A DNA stretch of 64,000 nt from positions 912,089 through 976,088 of the forward strand of contig NZ_CM001484.1 of NCBI RefSeq assembly GCF_000243395.2, read 5' to 3'. This document shows, one piece after another, positions 39,505 through 49,761 of the stretch (positions are counted from its first letter, which is position 1; each line of letters starts with the position of its first letter). The notes beneath the pieces were generated by a model that was given only the letters and a program-made list of their open reading frames with translations, was not told the DNA's origin and searched no databases. Both the position numbers and the translations under genes were made by a program. The DNA is from Saccharomonospora glauca K62 (GTDB lineage Bacteria > Actinomycetota > Actinomycetes > Mycobacteriales > Pseudonocardiaceae).

Positions 39505-41367
39505 ATGACCAGCGCCACCTCGCGATCGGACACGACCGCCGGGTCGACCCCGAACCCGGCGTCACCCGCCAACTCTGGCCCCCGCCCCAAACCGGCCCCA
39601 CCCGCAGGAACACCCGTTCGGGTGACGGGCGCGCAGTCTCTAGTCAGGTCACTCGAGGCCGTCGGAGTAGAGGTGGTCTTCGGCATTCCGGGTGGCACGA
39701 TCCTTCCGGCGTACGACCCGCTCCTCGACTCCGCCAAGGTCCGGCACATCCTCGTGCGGCACGAGCAGGGCGCGGGACACGCGGCGACCGGATACGCGCA
39801 GGCCACCGGAAAGGTGGGCGTGTGCATGGCGACGTCCGGCCCCGGAGCGACCAACCTGGTGACGCCGCTTGCGGACGCCTACATGGACTCGGTGCCGGTG
39901 GTGGCCATCACCGGGCAGCAGACCCGGACGCTGATCGGCTCGGACGCGTTCCAGGAAGCCGACATCTGCGGCATCACCATGCCCATCACCAAGCACAACT
40001 TCCTCGTCACCGAGCCCGCCGACATCCCGAGGGTGATCGCCGAGGCGTTCCATCTGGCGGGCACCGGCCGTCCCGGTCCCGTGCTGGTGGACATCCCCAA
40101 GGACGTGCTGCAGGAGACGACGTCGTTCGTGTGGCCGCCCGAGATGCGCCTGCCGGGATACCGGCCCACCCTGCGCCCGCACGGCAAGCAGGTCAGGGAA
40201 GCGGCCCGTCTCATCACGCGGGCGAAGCGACCCGTGTTCTACGTCGGTGGCGGGGTGATCAAGGCCGGTGCGTCCGAGCAGTTGCGGGAGCTGGCCGAGC
40301 TCACCGGGATCCCCGTGGTGACCACCTTGATGGCACGTGGCGCGTTCCCCGACTCCCACCCTCAGCACCTGGGGATGCCGGGCATGCACGGCTCGGTGGC
40401 GGCGGTCGCGGCGATGCAGCGCGCGGACCTGCTCGTGGCGCTGGGCGCGCGGTTCGACGACCGGGTGACGGGCAAGCTGGAGTCGTTCGCGCCCGACGCC
40501 ACGGTGGTGCACGCCGACATCGACCCCGCGGAGATCTCCAAGAACCGCAAGGCCGACGTGCCGATCGTGGGTGACTGCGCCGAGATCATCACGGAGCTGA
40601 TCGCGGCGGTGAAGAACGAGACGGCCGAGGCCGAACCGGCGGATCTGTCCGCGTGGTGGCTGCAGCTCAACTCGTGGCGGGACACGTTCCCCGCGGGCTA
40701 CGAGTGGCCCTCCGACGGCACCCTCGCCCCGCAGTACGTCATCGAGCGCATCGGGAAACTCGTGGGACCCGACGCCATTTACGCGGCCGGGGTGGGACAG
40801 CACCAGATGTGGGCGGCCCAGTTCATCTCCTACGAGCATCCGCGGTCGTGGATCAACTCGGGGGGCCTCGGCACGATGGGCTTCGCCGTGCCCGCGGCGA
40901 TGGGTGCCCAGTTCGGCAGGCCCGACAAGCAGGTGTGGGCCATCGACGGCGACGGCTGTTTCCAGATGACCAACCAGGAACTCGCCACCTGCGCCATCGA
41001 GGGCGCGCCCATCAAGGTGGCCGTCATCAACAACGGCAACCTCGGCATGGTGCGGCAGTGGCAGAACCTCTTCTACTCGGAGCGGTACTCGAACACCGAC
41101 CTCGGTACGCACAAGCACCGCATCCCGGACTTCGCGCTGCTGGCCGAGGCGCTCGGCTGCGCGGGGCTGCGCTGTGAGAGCAAGGACGCCGTCGACGACA
41201 CCATCCGCAGGGCCATGGAGATCAACGACCGTCCGGTCGTGATCGACTTCGTGGTGGGCAAGGACGCGCAGGTGTGGCCGATGGTGGCCGCGGGCACGAG
41301 CAATGACGAGATCATGGCGGCGCGAGGAATCCGGCCGCTGTTCGACGAGGACGAGGTGTCGCAGTGA
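39505..41367 (+). CDS. ilvB: Acetolactate synthase, catalytic subunit
   Basis: 620-residue thiamin-diphosphate enzyme that condenses pyruvate with pyruvate or 2-oxobutyrate, the first common step to valine, leucine and isoleucine. Glu87 ([16 protein letters not shown]) activates the cofactor. The ThDP-magnesium motif is [15 protein letters not shown] with INNGNLGMV, and the FAD-binding middle domain is present. The first 35 residues are Pro/Ala/Ser-rich and probably disordered. It is preceded by an attenuator and followed by ilvN and ilvC in the same direction. Confidence 0.96.
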   Translation: MTSATSRSDTTAGSTPNPASPANSGPRPKPAPPAGTPVRVTGAQSLVRSLEAVGVEVVFGIPGGTILPAYDPLLDSAKVRHILVRHEQGAGHAATGYAQATGKVGVCMATSGPGATNLVTPLADAYMDSVPVVAITGQQTRTLIGSDAFQEADICGITMPITKHNFLVTEPADIPRVIAEAFHLAGTGRPGPVLVDIPKDVLQETTSFVWPPEMRLPGYRPTLRPHGKQVREAARLITRAKRPVFYVGGGVIKAGASEQLRELAELTGIPVVTTLMARGAFPDSHPQHLGMPGMHGSVAAVAAMQRADLLVALGARFDDRVTGKLESFAPDATVVHADIDPAEISKNRKADVPIVGDCAEIITELIAAVKNETAEAEPADLSAWWLQLNSWRDTFPAGYEWPSDGTLAPQYVIERIGKLVGPDAIYAAGVGQHQMWAAQFISYEHPRSWINSGGLGTMGFAVPAAMGAQFGRPDKQVWAIDGDGCFQMTNQELATCAIEGAPIKVAVINNGNLGMVRQWQNLFYSERYSNTDLGTHKHRIPDFALLAEALGCAGLRCESKDAVDDTIRRAMEINDRPVVIDFVVGKDAQVWPMVAAGTSNDEIMAARGIRPLFDEDEVSQ

Positions 41368-41407
41368 GGTTTCCGCGTACCGAGGAAGGAAAGGAGCGGA
41401 AACGCTC

Positions 41408-41914
41408 ATGAGCCACCACACTCTCAGTGTTCTGGTCGAGAACGTGCCCGGCGTGCTCGCCAGGGTCTCCGGCCTGTTCTCCCGCCGTGGTTTCAACATC
41501 GAATCCCTCGCCGTGGGACCCACGGAGAACCCCGAGGTCTCCCGGATGACGATCGTGGTCGCTGTCGATCAGCAGCCACTCGAACAGGTGACCAAGCAGC
41601 TCAACAAGCTCGTCAACGTCATCAAGATCGTGGAACTCAACCCTGCCCAGTCGGTGCAGCGGGAACTGCTGCTCGTGAAGGTCAGGGCCGATGCCACGGT
41701 GCGTAGCCAGGTGCTGGAGACCGTGCAGTTGTTCCGGGCGAAGGTCGTCGACGTTTCGCCGGAAGCGCTGACGATCGAGGCCACCGGCACCGCCGACAAG
41801 ATCAACGCACTGCTGCGCATGCTGGAGCCCTACGGCGTGCGTGAGCTCGTGAAGTCGGGAATGGTCGCGGTGGGGCGGGGCGCCCGCTCGATCACGGCGA
41901 CGGCGACCCGCTGA
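41408..41914 (+). CDS. ilvN: Acetolactate synthase, regulatory subunit
   Basis: 168-residue small subunit with an N-terminal ACT domain (SHHTLSVLVENVPGVLARVSGL and RRGFNIESLAVGPTE) that binds valine for feedback control, and a C-terminal domain that activates IlvB. The ATG at 41408 has GGAAAGGAGCGGAA upstream; longer frames from 41303 overlap ilvB and are not conserved. Confidence 0.96.
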   Translation: MSHHTLSVLVENVPGVLARVSGLFSRRGFNIESLAVGPTENPEVSRMTIVVAVDQQPLEQVTKQLNKLVNVIKIVELNPAQSVQRELLLVKVRADATVRSQVLETVQLFRAKVVDVSPEALTIEATGTADKINALLRMLEPYGVRELVKSGMVAVGRGARSITATATR

Positions 41915-41934
41915 CGCCCGCCCAACCGAAGTGA

Positions 41935-42966
<1,032 letters not shown>

Positions 42967-42980
42967 TCCGTACGGACATC

Positions 42981-43018
42981 GGGTTCCCCGGGAAAGCGTC
43001 GCCGTTCTCGGGGAACCC
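42981..43018 (+). terminator. Hairpin downstream of ilvC
   Basis: GGGTTCCCCG (42981-42990) pairs perfectly with CGGGGAACCC (43009-43018), 14 bases after the ilvC stop. No T tract follows. It probably ends the ilvBNC transcript. Confidence 0.7.
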
Positions 43019-43066
43019 GGTCCGTTCCTCGTGACCACGGATCGCCGGATGCCCTACCGTGCCCCC

Positions 43067-43324
43067 ATGAAGAACGCTTCTTCCGTCGTCGACGACAAAT
43101 CCGGCGTCCGTGACGAACTCGACCTCTCCTCCGCGCGGTGGCGGCGTCTTCCCGGAGACGCCGGGGACGCCGTGGAGTACGCCTTCATACCCCACACCGA
43201 CGGCGTGACGTACATGGCCCTGCGTCAGGCCTTCGAGGGCAACGACACCGTGCTGGTTTTCACGCCGTCCGAATGGGACGCCTTCCTGCTCGGCGTCAGG
43301 GACGGCGAGTTCGACCGTCCGTAG
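43067..43324 (+). CDS. Small DUF397-like protein
   Basis: 85-residue protein whose C-terminal part, VLVFTPSEWDAFLLGVRDGEFD, is a close match to the DUF397 family end (FTPxEWxAFxxGVxxGEF). DUF397 proteins are abundant in actinobacteria next to helix-turn-helix regulators with which they act as paired partners in some species; no such regulator is beside it here. The ATG at 43067 lies 6 bases after a -10-like TACCGT (43055-43060), which makes it the better start than GTG at 43031 or ATG at 43049. Confidence 0.75.
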   Translation: MKNASSVVDDKSGVRDELDLSSARWRRLPGDAGDAVEYAFIPHTDGVTYMALRQAFEGNDTVLVFTPSEWDAFLLGVRDGEFDRP

Positions 43325-43413
43325 CCGATTTTCGCACTGTTCGAGACGAACCGAACACCCCGGAGTATTCGCGGGTGACCGCATCCGGACCGCGTTTTTC
43401 TCCTCAAGACGCA

Positions 43414-43444
43414 TTGCGGTGACGGGGTCGTCCGGGACTAGACT
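43414..43444 (+). promoter_or_regulatory. Putative serA promoter
   Basis: TTGCGG (43414-43419), a 19-base spacer and TAGACT (43439-43444) resemble a vegetative promoter 80 bases before serA. The long spacer makes the -35 box the weaker part of the call. Confidence 0.4.
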
Positions 43445-43525
43445 TCCTGCTTCGAGGGCACAGTGTCGTGGCCTGTCGGTAAGCGTCTGGGAACGGCCCC
43501 AAACCTCTGAGACGAAAGGCGCATC

Positions 43526-45121
43526 GTGAGCAATTCCAGCCAGCCCGTCGTTCTCCTCGCCGAGAAACTTGCCCCGTCCGCGGTCGAGGTATTCGGCGAC
43601 GAGGTCGAGGTCCGGCACGTGGACGGCACCGACCGTCCCGCGCTGCTGCAGGCGGTGAAGGAGGCCGACGCGCTCCTGGTGCGATCCGCCACCAAGGTCG
43701 ACAAGGAGGTTCTCTCCGCGGCCCCGAAGCTGAAGGTCGTCGCGCGAGCGGGAGTCGGTCTCGACAACGTCGACGTCCCCACCGCCACCGAGCGCGGGGT
43801 GCTGGTGGTCAACGCGCCGACGTCGAACATCGTCTCGGCGGCCGAGCACGCCATCGCCCTGCTGCTGGCCGTGGCCCGCCGGGTGCCCGCGGCCGACCAG
43901 AGCCTGCGGGGTGGGGAGTGGAAGCGCAGTGCCTACACGGGGGTGGAGCTGTCCGGCAAGACCATCGGTGTGGTGGGCTTCGGCAAGATCGGGCAGCTCG
44001 TGGCCGCGCGGCTCGCCGCGTTCGACACCAAGTTGCTCGCCTACGACCCCTACGTCTCGGCCGCGCGAGCGGCGCAGCTGGGTGTCGAGCTGGTGTCGTT
44101 GGACGAGTTGTTGGAGCGCTCCGACGCCATCACCATCCACCTGCCCAAGACCCCCGAGACCAAGGGACTCATCGACGCCGCCGCGCTGGCGAAGGTCAAG
44201 CCGGGCGTGCTGGTGGTGAACGCCGCTCGGGGCGGCCTGATCGACGAGAACGCGCTCGCGGAGGCCCTGCGCGAGGGACGTGTCGGTGGCGCGGGCATCG
44301 ACGTGTTCGCCGAGGAGCCCACGACGTCGAGCCCGCTGTTCGAGCTGCCCAACGTCGTCGTCACCCCGCATCTGGGCGCCTCGACCCGCGAGGCGCAGGA
44401 CCGGGCGGGCACCGACGTGGCCCGGTCGACGTTGCTGGCGCTGCGCGGTGACTTCGTGCCGGACGCCGTCAACGTCGCGAGCGGCAAGGTCAGCGAGGAG
44501 GTCCGGCCGTACCTGTCGCTCACCCAGAAGCTCGGCACCGTGCTCTCCGCGTTCAGCACCAAGCCTCCGGCGTCGGTGTCCGTGACGGCGGCCGGGGAAC
44601 TCGCCAGCGAGGATGTGAGCGTGCTGCAACTGGCCGCGCTGCGCGGGGTCTTCGCCGGCGTGGTGGAGGACCAGGTGACGTTCGTGAACGCTCCCCGGCT
44701 CGCGGAGGAACTCGGCGTCCAGGTGAGCGTGTCCACCGAGCCCGAGAGCCAGAACTACCGCAGCCAGGTCACCGTGCGCGTCGTACACGGCGACGGCAGC
44801 TCGCACTCCGTCTCCGGTGCCGTGACGGGCAAGGACGAGGTCCCCAAGCTGATCGAGGTCAACGGCAGGCACTTCGACATCCGCGCCGAGGGCCACATGC
44901 TGCTGCTGGAGTACCCCGACCGGCCGGGCATCATGGGCCGGGTCGGCACCCTGCTCGGCGAGGCCGGCATCAACATCGAGGCCGCGCAGATCAGCCAGAC
45001 CACCGACCGTTCCGACGCCGTGATGCTGCTGCGGGTCGACCGCGCCGTCGGCAGCCACATGCTCGAACCGATCGGTGCCACCGTCGATGCCCGGATGATC
45101 CGGGCGCTGAGCTTCGACTGA
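43526..45121 (+). CDS. serA: D-3-phosphoglycerate dehydrogenase
   Basis: 531-residue type I enzyme, the first step of serine synthesis. The substrate-binding domain is followed by a Rossmann motif GVVGFGKIGQLVAARLAAFD, catalytic Arg in VNAARGGLIDENAL and His in VTPHLGASTREAQ. The C-terminal 200 residues hold the intervening (ASB) domain and an ACT domain (LLLEYPDRPGIMGRVGTLLG) for serine feedback, as in M. tuberculosis SerA1. The GTG start has GAAAGG upstream. Confidence 0.96.
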   Translation: MSNSSQPVVLLAEKLAPSAVEVFGDEVEVRHVDGTDRPALLQAVKEADALLVRSATKVDKEVLSAAPKLKVVARAGVGLDNVDVPTATERGVLVVNAPTSNIVSAAEHAIALLLAVARRVPAADQSLRGGEWKRSAYTGVELSGKTIGVVGFGKIGQLVAARLAAFDTKLLAYDPYVSAARAAQLGVELVSLDELLERSDAITIHLPKTPETKGLIDAAALAKVKPGVLVVNAARGGLIDENALAEALREGRVGGAGIDVFAEEPTTSSPLFELPNVVVTPHLGASTREAQDRAGTDVARSTLLALRGDFVPDAVNVASGKVSEEVRPYLSLTQKLGTVLSAFSTKPPASVSVTAAGELASEDVSVLQLAALRGVFAGVVEDQVTFVNAPRLAEELGVQVSVSTEPESQNYRSQVTVRVVHGDGSSHSVSGAVTGKDEVPKLIEVNGRHFDIRAEGHMLLLEYPDRPGIMGRVGTLLGEAGINIEAAQISQTTDRSDAVMLLRVDRAVGSHMLEPIGATVDARMIRALSFD

Positions 45122-45131
45122 TTCCCCGGAC

Positions 45132-45180
45132 CCGAGAACCGGCTGCCGGTGGCCGATGAGGCCGGGCGGCCGGTTCTCGG
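45132..45180 (+). terminator. Terminator hairpin downstream of serA
   Basis: CCGAGAACCGGC (45132-45143) pairs perfectly with GCCGGTTCTCGG (45169-45180), 10 bases after the serA stop. The loop can form a smaller inner hairpin. No T tract. Confidence 0.75.
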
Positions 45181-45693
45181 ACTATGAAAGGCCCGCGACG
45201 TGATCGTGAATCGGGGGACGAGTTCGCCGACTACGGGATGATGTGGACGAATCCCGTGGGGTTCGAGGACTCGGCGTGAATCGAGGCCGACCGGGACACT
45301 GTGTACGGCTTCGGTGAGAACGCGTCCGCGCGGATTAAGAACGGGGTCGTCGGGCCGAACTCGGCTCGGATTACTACGCCGCGGAGTGAGCCACGGGTTT
45401 TCGGTCGGGACGGTGCCGGGCGGGCGAAGCCGTGGGGCGCCGACCGGGCCCGAGGCCCGATGGAGTTCCACTATGGATCGGCACGGGAGTGGAAGGGTGG
45501 GGAACCACACCACTTTCGGGTGCCTTTTTCTCCGATTCCCATGACACGATTGAGTGACGAGTGTTTGTCCGGCTGCGGCGTATGGGTGGTCGTGCTTCGA
45601 CCGATTGGCAACCAACGGTAACCTGCCGTCGCTGGAGTTCGATCGCGGATGGGCTTCCGGGGCGCCGGGTGCCTGACTGACGGAGGTGTGTGG
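45181..45693. other. Non-coding region upstream of leuB
   Basis: 513 bases in which I see no credible gene; the longest frames are about 100 codons, with unlikely composition. It presumably carries the leuB promoter. I found no leader peptide rich in leucine codons and no clear attenuator, unlike the regions before ilvB and cimA. Confidence 0.45.
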
Positions 45694-46734
45694 ATGCGGC
45701 TCGCTGTGATCCCCGGCGACGGGATCGGACCCGAGGTCGTGACCGAAGCGCTGAAGGTGCTTGCCGAGGTTGTCCCGAACGCTGAGATCACCAAGTACGA
45801 CCTCGGCGCGTCCCGCTGGCACGCCACGGGGGAATTGCTGCCCGAATCGGTGCTGAACGAATTGCGCCAGCACGATGCCATTCTGCTCGGTGCCGTCGGT
45901 GATCCGAGCGTGCCGAGCGGCATCCTCGAACGCGGGTTGCTGTTGCGCCTGCGGTTCGAACTCGACCATCACGTCAACCTGCGGCCCGGCCGGCTCTATC
46001 CGGGCGTGCGCGGCCCGCTGGCCGACCCCGGTGAGATCGACCTGGTCGTGGTGCGGGAAGGCACCGAGGGTCCGTACGCGGGCAACGGCGGCCTGCTGCG
46101 CAAGGACACCGAGCAGGAGATCGCCACGGAGGTCAGCGTCAACACGGCCTTCGGCATCCGCAGGGTGGTGGCCGACGCCTTCGCTCGTGCCGAGCAGCGT
46201 CCCCGCAAGCACCTCACGCTCGTCCACAAGACGAACGTCCTCGAACACGCCGGTTCCCTGTGGTCGCGGATCGTCGAGGAGGAGTCGCTGGCGCACCCCG
46301 ACGTCACCGTGGCGTACTCGCACGTGGACGCCGCGACGATCCACCTCGTCACCGACCCGAGCCGCTTCGACGTCATCGTGACCGACAACCTCTTCGGCGA
46401 CATCATCACCGACCTCGTGGCCGCGGTCACCGGAGGTATCGGACTCGCCGCGAGCGGCAACCTCGACATCACGCGGCGTAACCCCAGCATGTTCGAGCCC
46501 GTGCACGGCAGCGCGCCCGACATCGCGGGCCAGAACCTCGCCGACCCCACCGCGGCTGTGCTGTCGGTGGCGTTGATGCTCGACCACCTGGGCGAGCGGG
46601 AGTCCGCGCGCCGTATCGAGGCGTCCGTGGCGTTCGACCTCGCGACTCGCGACCAGAACTCGCCCGGCAGCACCCAGGCCATCGGCGACCGCCTGGCCGC
46701 GCTCGTGTCCTCGAACACCCGCCAGGCGAGCTGA
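45694..46734 (+). CDS. leuB: 3-isopropylmalate dehydrogenase
   Basis: 346-residue NAD-dependent oxidative decarboxylase of leucine synthesis. The GDGIGPEV start, [17 protein letters not shown] substrate-binding segment and [29 protein letters not shown] signature (given here in part) are conserved. The ATG at 45694 has GGAGG about 8 bases upstream; an in-frame ATG at 45649 adds 15 unrelated residues. Confidence 0.95.
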   Translation: MRLAVIPGDGIGPEVVTEALKVLAEVVPNAEITKYDLGASRWHATGELLPESVLNELRQHDAILLGAVGDPSVPSGILERGLLLRLRFELDHHVNLRPGRLYPGVRGPLADPGEIDLVVVREGTEGPYAGNGGLLRKDTEQEIATEVSVNTAFGIRRVVADAFARAEQRPRKHLTLVHKTNVLEHAGSLWSRIVEEESLAHPDVTVAYSHVDAATIHLVTDPSRFDVIVTDNLFGDIITDLVAAVTGGIGLAASGNLDITRRNPSMFEPVHGSAPDIAGQNLADPTAAVLSVALMLDHLGERESARRIEASVAFDLATRDQNSPGSTQAIGDRLAALVSSNTRQAS

Positions 46735-46788
46735 CCGACCGAGACCGGGCCGTCGTTTCCGGGCCCGGTCTCGGGGTATCCCGCCGCC

Positions 46789-47037
46789 ATGCGTGCTTGG
46801 TTGAGGAACCTGCTGGGACGCCGGGAACCCGCGTCGTCCAGTGCGCCGGAGGCCGACGTCGCCGACGACCCCGCGACGGCGCGGACGCGGGCCACGGGCG
46901 GCAGGCCGGGGGACGAGCGGGGTGCCAACGCCTCGTCCACCGGTCCCGGTCACAACGACACGTTCGTCGGCAGGATCGAGGGTGACGACCTCGGTTACGC
47001 GGGCGAGACGGGGGCCGAGCGGCGTAGCGAGAACTGA
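46789..47037 (+). CDS. Small conserved hypothetical protein, 82 residues
   Basis: 82 residues, basic at the start (MRAWLRNLLGRREP), then low-complexity and probably disordered, then the conserved-looking tail NDTFVGRIEGDDLGYAGETGAE. Short actinobacterial proteins with a similar GDDxGYAGETGAE ending are familiar, which supports a real gene. The function is unknown. It ends 11 bases before the convergent acetyltransferase gene. Confidence 0.6.
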   Translation: MRAWLRNLLGRREPASSSAPEADVADDPATARTRATGGRPGDERGANASSTGPGHNDTFVGRIEGDDLGYAGETGAERRSEN

Positions 47038-47048
47038 CACCGTGGACG

Positions 47049-47822
47049 TTACGAGTCGCCTTCGGGACCCGTCGCCGTGCGGTAGTGGTAGCCGCAGAGT
47101 TCGGTGAAGCCGGCGCGCGCGTAGAGGCGCCGGGCCGTGACGTTGTCCCGCTCCACCTGGAGATAGAGGTGGTCGGCATGCCGCGCGGCGGCCCAGCGGG
47201 CCAGCGCGGCGACCACCGCACGCGCCGCGCCCTTGCCCCGAGCCTTCGGAAGCGTCGCGATCCCGAACAATCCCGCCCAACCCGTGTCGACGACGGCCCG
47301 GCCCACCGCCACCACCTCGCCGTCGCGCACCGCGCGGGCGAACCCGGTAGGTCGTCCCACCCGCTCCAGCAGCGCCCATTCGGCCCGGCGGTCACCGCCG
47401 TGCACGGCGTGCCAGGTGTCGAACCACGCTCGTGTCGGCTGCTCGTCCACCACCACCCACGGTGGAGGCGGGCCGAGGCGGCCGGCGACTCGCGCGGTGA
47501 CGGCCGTCTGCAACGACATGGGACTCTGCTCGCGGTAACCGCGCTCGGCGAGCAGGGAGTCGAGTGAGTCGGGGCACGCCCCCGGAGTGATCTGGAACCG
47601 CGCGAGCGTGCCCCGGCGGGCGTAGAACGCCTCCGCCTCCGCGATCCGGGACGTCAGGTCAGAGGCATCCGCGTGGGGAAGTACCGACCGCACCCACCAC
47701 GCCGCGTCGGCGGCGTCACGTAGCCACCAACCGTCCACGCACCGCACGGTCTCGGCGGGTACCGCGCGGGCCGTTCTCTCCTGCAGCAGGCGCGCCAGTT
47801 CGGGCAACGACGGACTCCTCAC
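47049..47822 (-). CDS. GNAT-family acetyltransferase (two-domain)
   Basis: 257-residue protein. The C-terminal half is a GNAT domain with the acetyl-CoA loop LPKARGKGAARAVVAAL (about residues 190-206) and the motif LYLQVERDNVTARRLYARAGF. The N-terminal half resembles a degenerate second acetyltransferase domain, as in mycothiol-synthase-like proteins. The substrate is unknown. It is divergent from the cimA leader. Confidence 0.82.
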   Translation of the reverse strand: MRSPSLPELARLLQERTARAVPAETVRCVDGWWLRDAADAAWWVRSVLPHADASDLTSRIAEAEAFYARRGTLARFQITPGACPDSLDSLLAERGYREQSPMSLQTAVTARVAGRLGPPPPWVVVDEQPTRAWFDTWHAVHGGDRRAEWALLERVGRPTGFARAVRDGEVVAVGRAVVDTGWAGLFGIATLPKARGKGAARAVVAALARWAAARHADHLYLQVERDNVTARRLYARAGFTELCGYHYRTATGPEGDS

Positions 47823-47872
47823 GAAATGGACTCACGGGCGTGTCGGAGGGTAGTTGTGGCAGGATGTCCGGC

Positions 47873-47917
47873 GTGACCACCTCTCGCGTGATCATTATCG
47901 GCAGGCGCGCCGGGTAG
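47873..47917 (+). CDS. cimA leader peptide (14 residues)
   Basis: Short frame MTTSRVIIIGRRAG with codons GTG-ATC-ATT-ATC for Val and three consecutive Ile. Isoleucine is the end product of the citramalate pathway, which makes it a fitting sensor for cimA. A -10-like CAGGAT at 47860-47865 lies 7 bases before the GTG, so the peptide may be read from a leaderless mRNA, as proposed for ilvB. The stop codon falls inside a long hairpin (47905-47944). Confidence 0.72.
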   Translation: MTTSRVIIIGRRAG

Positions 47918-47978
47918 TGCTGAACCAGTCAGCACCCGGCGCGCGGACCTCTCGCATCCTCGGCGAGGGGTCTTTTTT
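47905..47978 (+). terminator. cimA attenuator hairpins and terminator
   Basis: A long hairpin comes first: GCGCGCCGG (47905-47913) and GTGCTGA (47917-47923) pair with TCAGCAC (47929-47935) and CCGGCGCGC (47936-47944). Then CCTCTCGC (47948-47955) pairs with GCGAGGGG (47963-47970), followed by TCTTTTTT, an intrinsic terminator 35 bases before cimA. A competing pair is GCGGACC (47943-47949) with GGTCCGC (47982-47988), which would break the terminator stem. Confidence 0.72.
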
Positions 47979-48012
47979 GTTGGTCCGCTAACCCCTTTCG
48001 CAAGGAGATCCC

Positions 48013-49626
48013 GTGAGTCGCACGGAACCCGCAGGAACCCCGCTCGGTGACCGATTCCACCTGTACGACACGACATTGCGCGACGGAGCCCAGCGGGAGG
48101 GCATCTCGTACTCCATCACCGACAAGTTGGCCGTGGCGAGGCTGCTCGACGATCTCGGGGTCGGGTTCATCGAGGGAGGCTGGCCCGGCGCGCTGCCGAA
48201 GGACACCGAGTTCTTCGCCCGCGCCGCCGCGGGAGAGCTGGAGCTGCGGCACGCGGTGCTCGTCGCGTTCGGCTCCACACGGCGGGCGGGGGTCGCCGTG
48301 GCCGACGATCCGCAGGTGCGGGCGCTGCTCGACTCGCAGGCCCCGGTCGTGACGTTGGTGGCGAAGTCGGACGTCCGGCACATCGAGCGGGCGTTGCGTG
48401 TGGACGTCGACGAGGCGTGCGCGATGGTGAGCGACACGGTGTCGTTCCTCGTCGGCGAGGGCAGGCGGGTCTTCGTGGATGCCGAGCACTTCTTCGACGG
48501 CTACGCACACGACCCGGACACGGCACTGCGGGTACTCGACGCGGCGGGCACGGCGGGCGCCGACGTCGTGGTGCTGTGCGACACCAATGGTGGGCAGCTG
48601 CCCCTGGGCATCGCCGAGACCGTGCGGGAGGTGGCCGAACGCACCGGGTTGCGCCTGGGCGTCCACTGCCAGGACGACACGGCGTGCGCCGTGGCCAACA
48701 CCGTCGCCGCCGTGCAGGCCGGGGTGACCCACGTGCAGTGCACGGCCAACGGGTACGGCGAGCGCGCGGGTAACGCCGACCTGTTCGCGGTGGTGGGGAA
48801 CCTCGTGGCGAAACTCGGGATGCCGGTGCTGCCACCGTCGCGCATGGCGACGTTGACCCGCACCGCGCACGCGTTGGCCGAGCTGGCCAACATTGCGCCC
48901 GACACTCACCAGGCCTACGTCGGTGCTTCGGCGTTCGCGCACAAGGCCGGGCTGCACGCGAGCGCCATCAAGGTCGATCCGTTGCTGTACAACCACATCG
49001 ACCCGGCGACGGTGGGCAACGACATGCGGGTCCTCGTGACCGAGATGGCGGGACGGGCGAGCCTGGAACTCAAGGGACGGCAGCTCGGCGTCGACTTCGC
49101 GGGAAAGCCGGAGGCGTTGGCGGGCGCGCTGAAGAAGGTGAAGGCCCTGGAGGCGGAGGGCTGGTCGTTCGAGGCCGCGGATGCGTCGCTGGAGTTGTTG
49201 TTGCGTTCCGAGGCCGATGACCTGCCGGTCGAGGCGCCGTTCCGGCTCGAGTCCTATCGGGTGGTGCTCGAACGCCGCATGGACGGCGACGTCGTGTCGG
49301 AGGCCACGGTCAAGGTGCACGTGGGTGGGGAGCGGGTCATCGCGACCGCCGAGGGCAACGGTCCCGTCCACGCGCTGGACGCCGCGTTGCGGCAGGCGTT
49401 GCGGGGGCACCTGCCCTGGTTGGACAGTGTGGAGCTGTCCGACTACAAGGTGCGCATCCTCGCGGGCAAGTCGGGCACGGACGCCACCACCCGTGTGCTG
49501 GTGGAGTCGAGCGACGGCGACCGGAGCTGGACCACCGTGGGCGTGCACCCGAACATCGTCGAGGCGAGCTGGCTGGCCCTGTGCGACGCGCTCGTGCACA
49601 AGTCTCTGGCGCTCTCCCGCTCCTGA
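48013..49626 (+). CDS. cimA: Citramalate synthase
   Basis: 537-residue member of the HMGL/isopropylmalate synthase family that follows the CimA type (DRFHLYDTTLRDGAQREGIS, GWPGALPKDTEFFARA, VDAEHFFDGY, ALCDTNGG-like VLCDTNGGQLP). It joins pyruvate and acetyl-CoA to make citramalate, giving a threonine-independent route to 2-oxobutyrate and isoleucine. Metal-binding His residues appear in LGVHCQDDTACAVAN. The C-terminal regulatory domain (about residues 400-530) is complete. The GTG at 48013 has AAGGAG upstream. The Ile-rich leader supports the isoleucine assignment. Confidence 0.93.
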   Translation: MSRTEPAGTPLGDRFHLYDTTLRDGAQREGISYSITDKLAVARLLDDLGVGFIEGGWPGALPKDTEFFARAAAGELELRHAVLVAFGSTRRAGVAVADDPQVRALLDSQAPVVTLVAKSDVRHIERALRVDVDEACAMVSDTVSFLVGEGRRVFVDAEHFFDGYAHDPDTALRVLDAAGTAGADVVVLCDTNGGQLPLGIAETVREVAERTGLRLGVHCQDDTACAVANTVAAVQAGVTHVQCTANGYGERAGNADLFAVVGNLVAKLGMPVLPPSRMATLTRTAHALAELANIAPDTHQAYVGASAFAHKAGLHASAIKVDPLLYNHIDPATVGNDMRVLVTEMAGRASLELKGRQLGVDFAGKPEALAGALKKVKALEAEGWSFEAADASLELLLRSEADDLPVEAPFRLESYRVVLERRMDGDVVSEATVKVHVGGERVIATAEGNGPVHALDAALRQALRGHLPWLDSVELSDYKVRILAGKSGTDATTRVLVESSDGDRSWTTVGVHPNIVEASWLALCDALVHKSLALSRS

Positions 49627-49631
49627 CCGGT

Positions 49632-49741
49632 GTGTCCGCAGGCTATGCACTCGTGTCCGCAGGTTATGTACGGGTGTTCGCAGCGCACGACGCGAACACC
49701 CGTACGCAGACTGCGGACACGCGTACCCAGCCTGCGGACAC
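49632..49741. repeat. Palindromic array of six 21-bp repeats (repeat family locus B)
   Basis: Three direct units begin at 49632, 49653 and 49674, and three inverted units end at 49699, 49720 and 49741, all on a 21-base register with a common centre at 49686-49687. The two arms (49632-49685 and 49688-49741) are nearly complementary, so the RNA could form a stem of about 50 base pairs with few mismatches. The array sits between cimA and the FAH-family gene and ends 20 bases before the GTG of the latter. Confidence 0.9.
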
Positions 49742-49761
49742 GGCTCGGTTAGGATGCTTTC

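Noticed and set aside
45301-45621. 106-codon frame upstream of leuB
   Set aside because: Overlaps another frame of similar length, begins without a ribosome site, and shows no recognisable motif.
45181-45693. Leucine attenuator before leuB
   Set aside because: I looked for a short frame with Leu codons and a terminator as at ilvB and cimA and found none.
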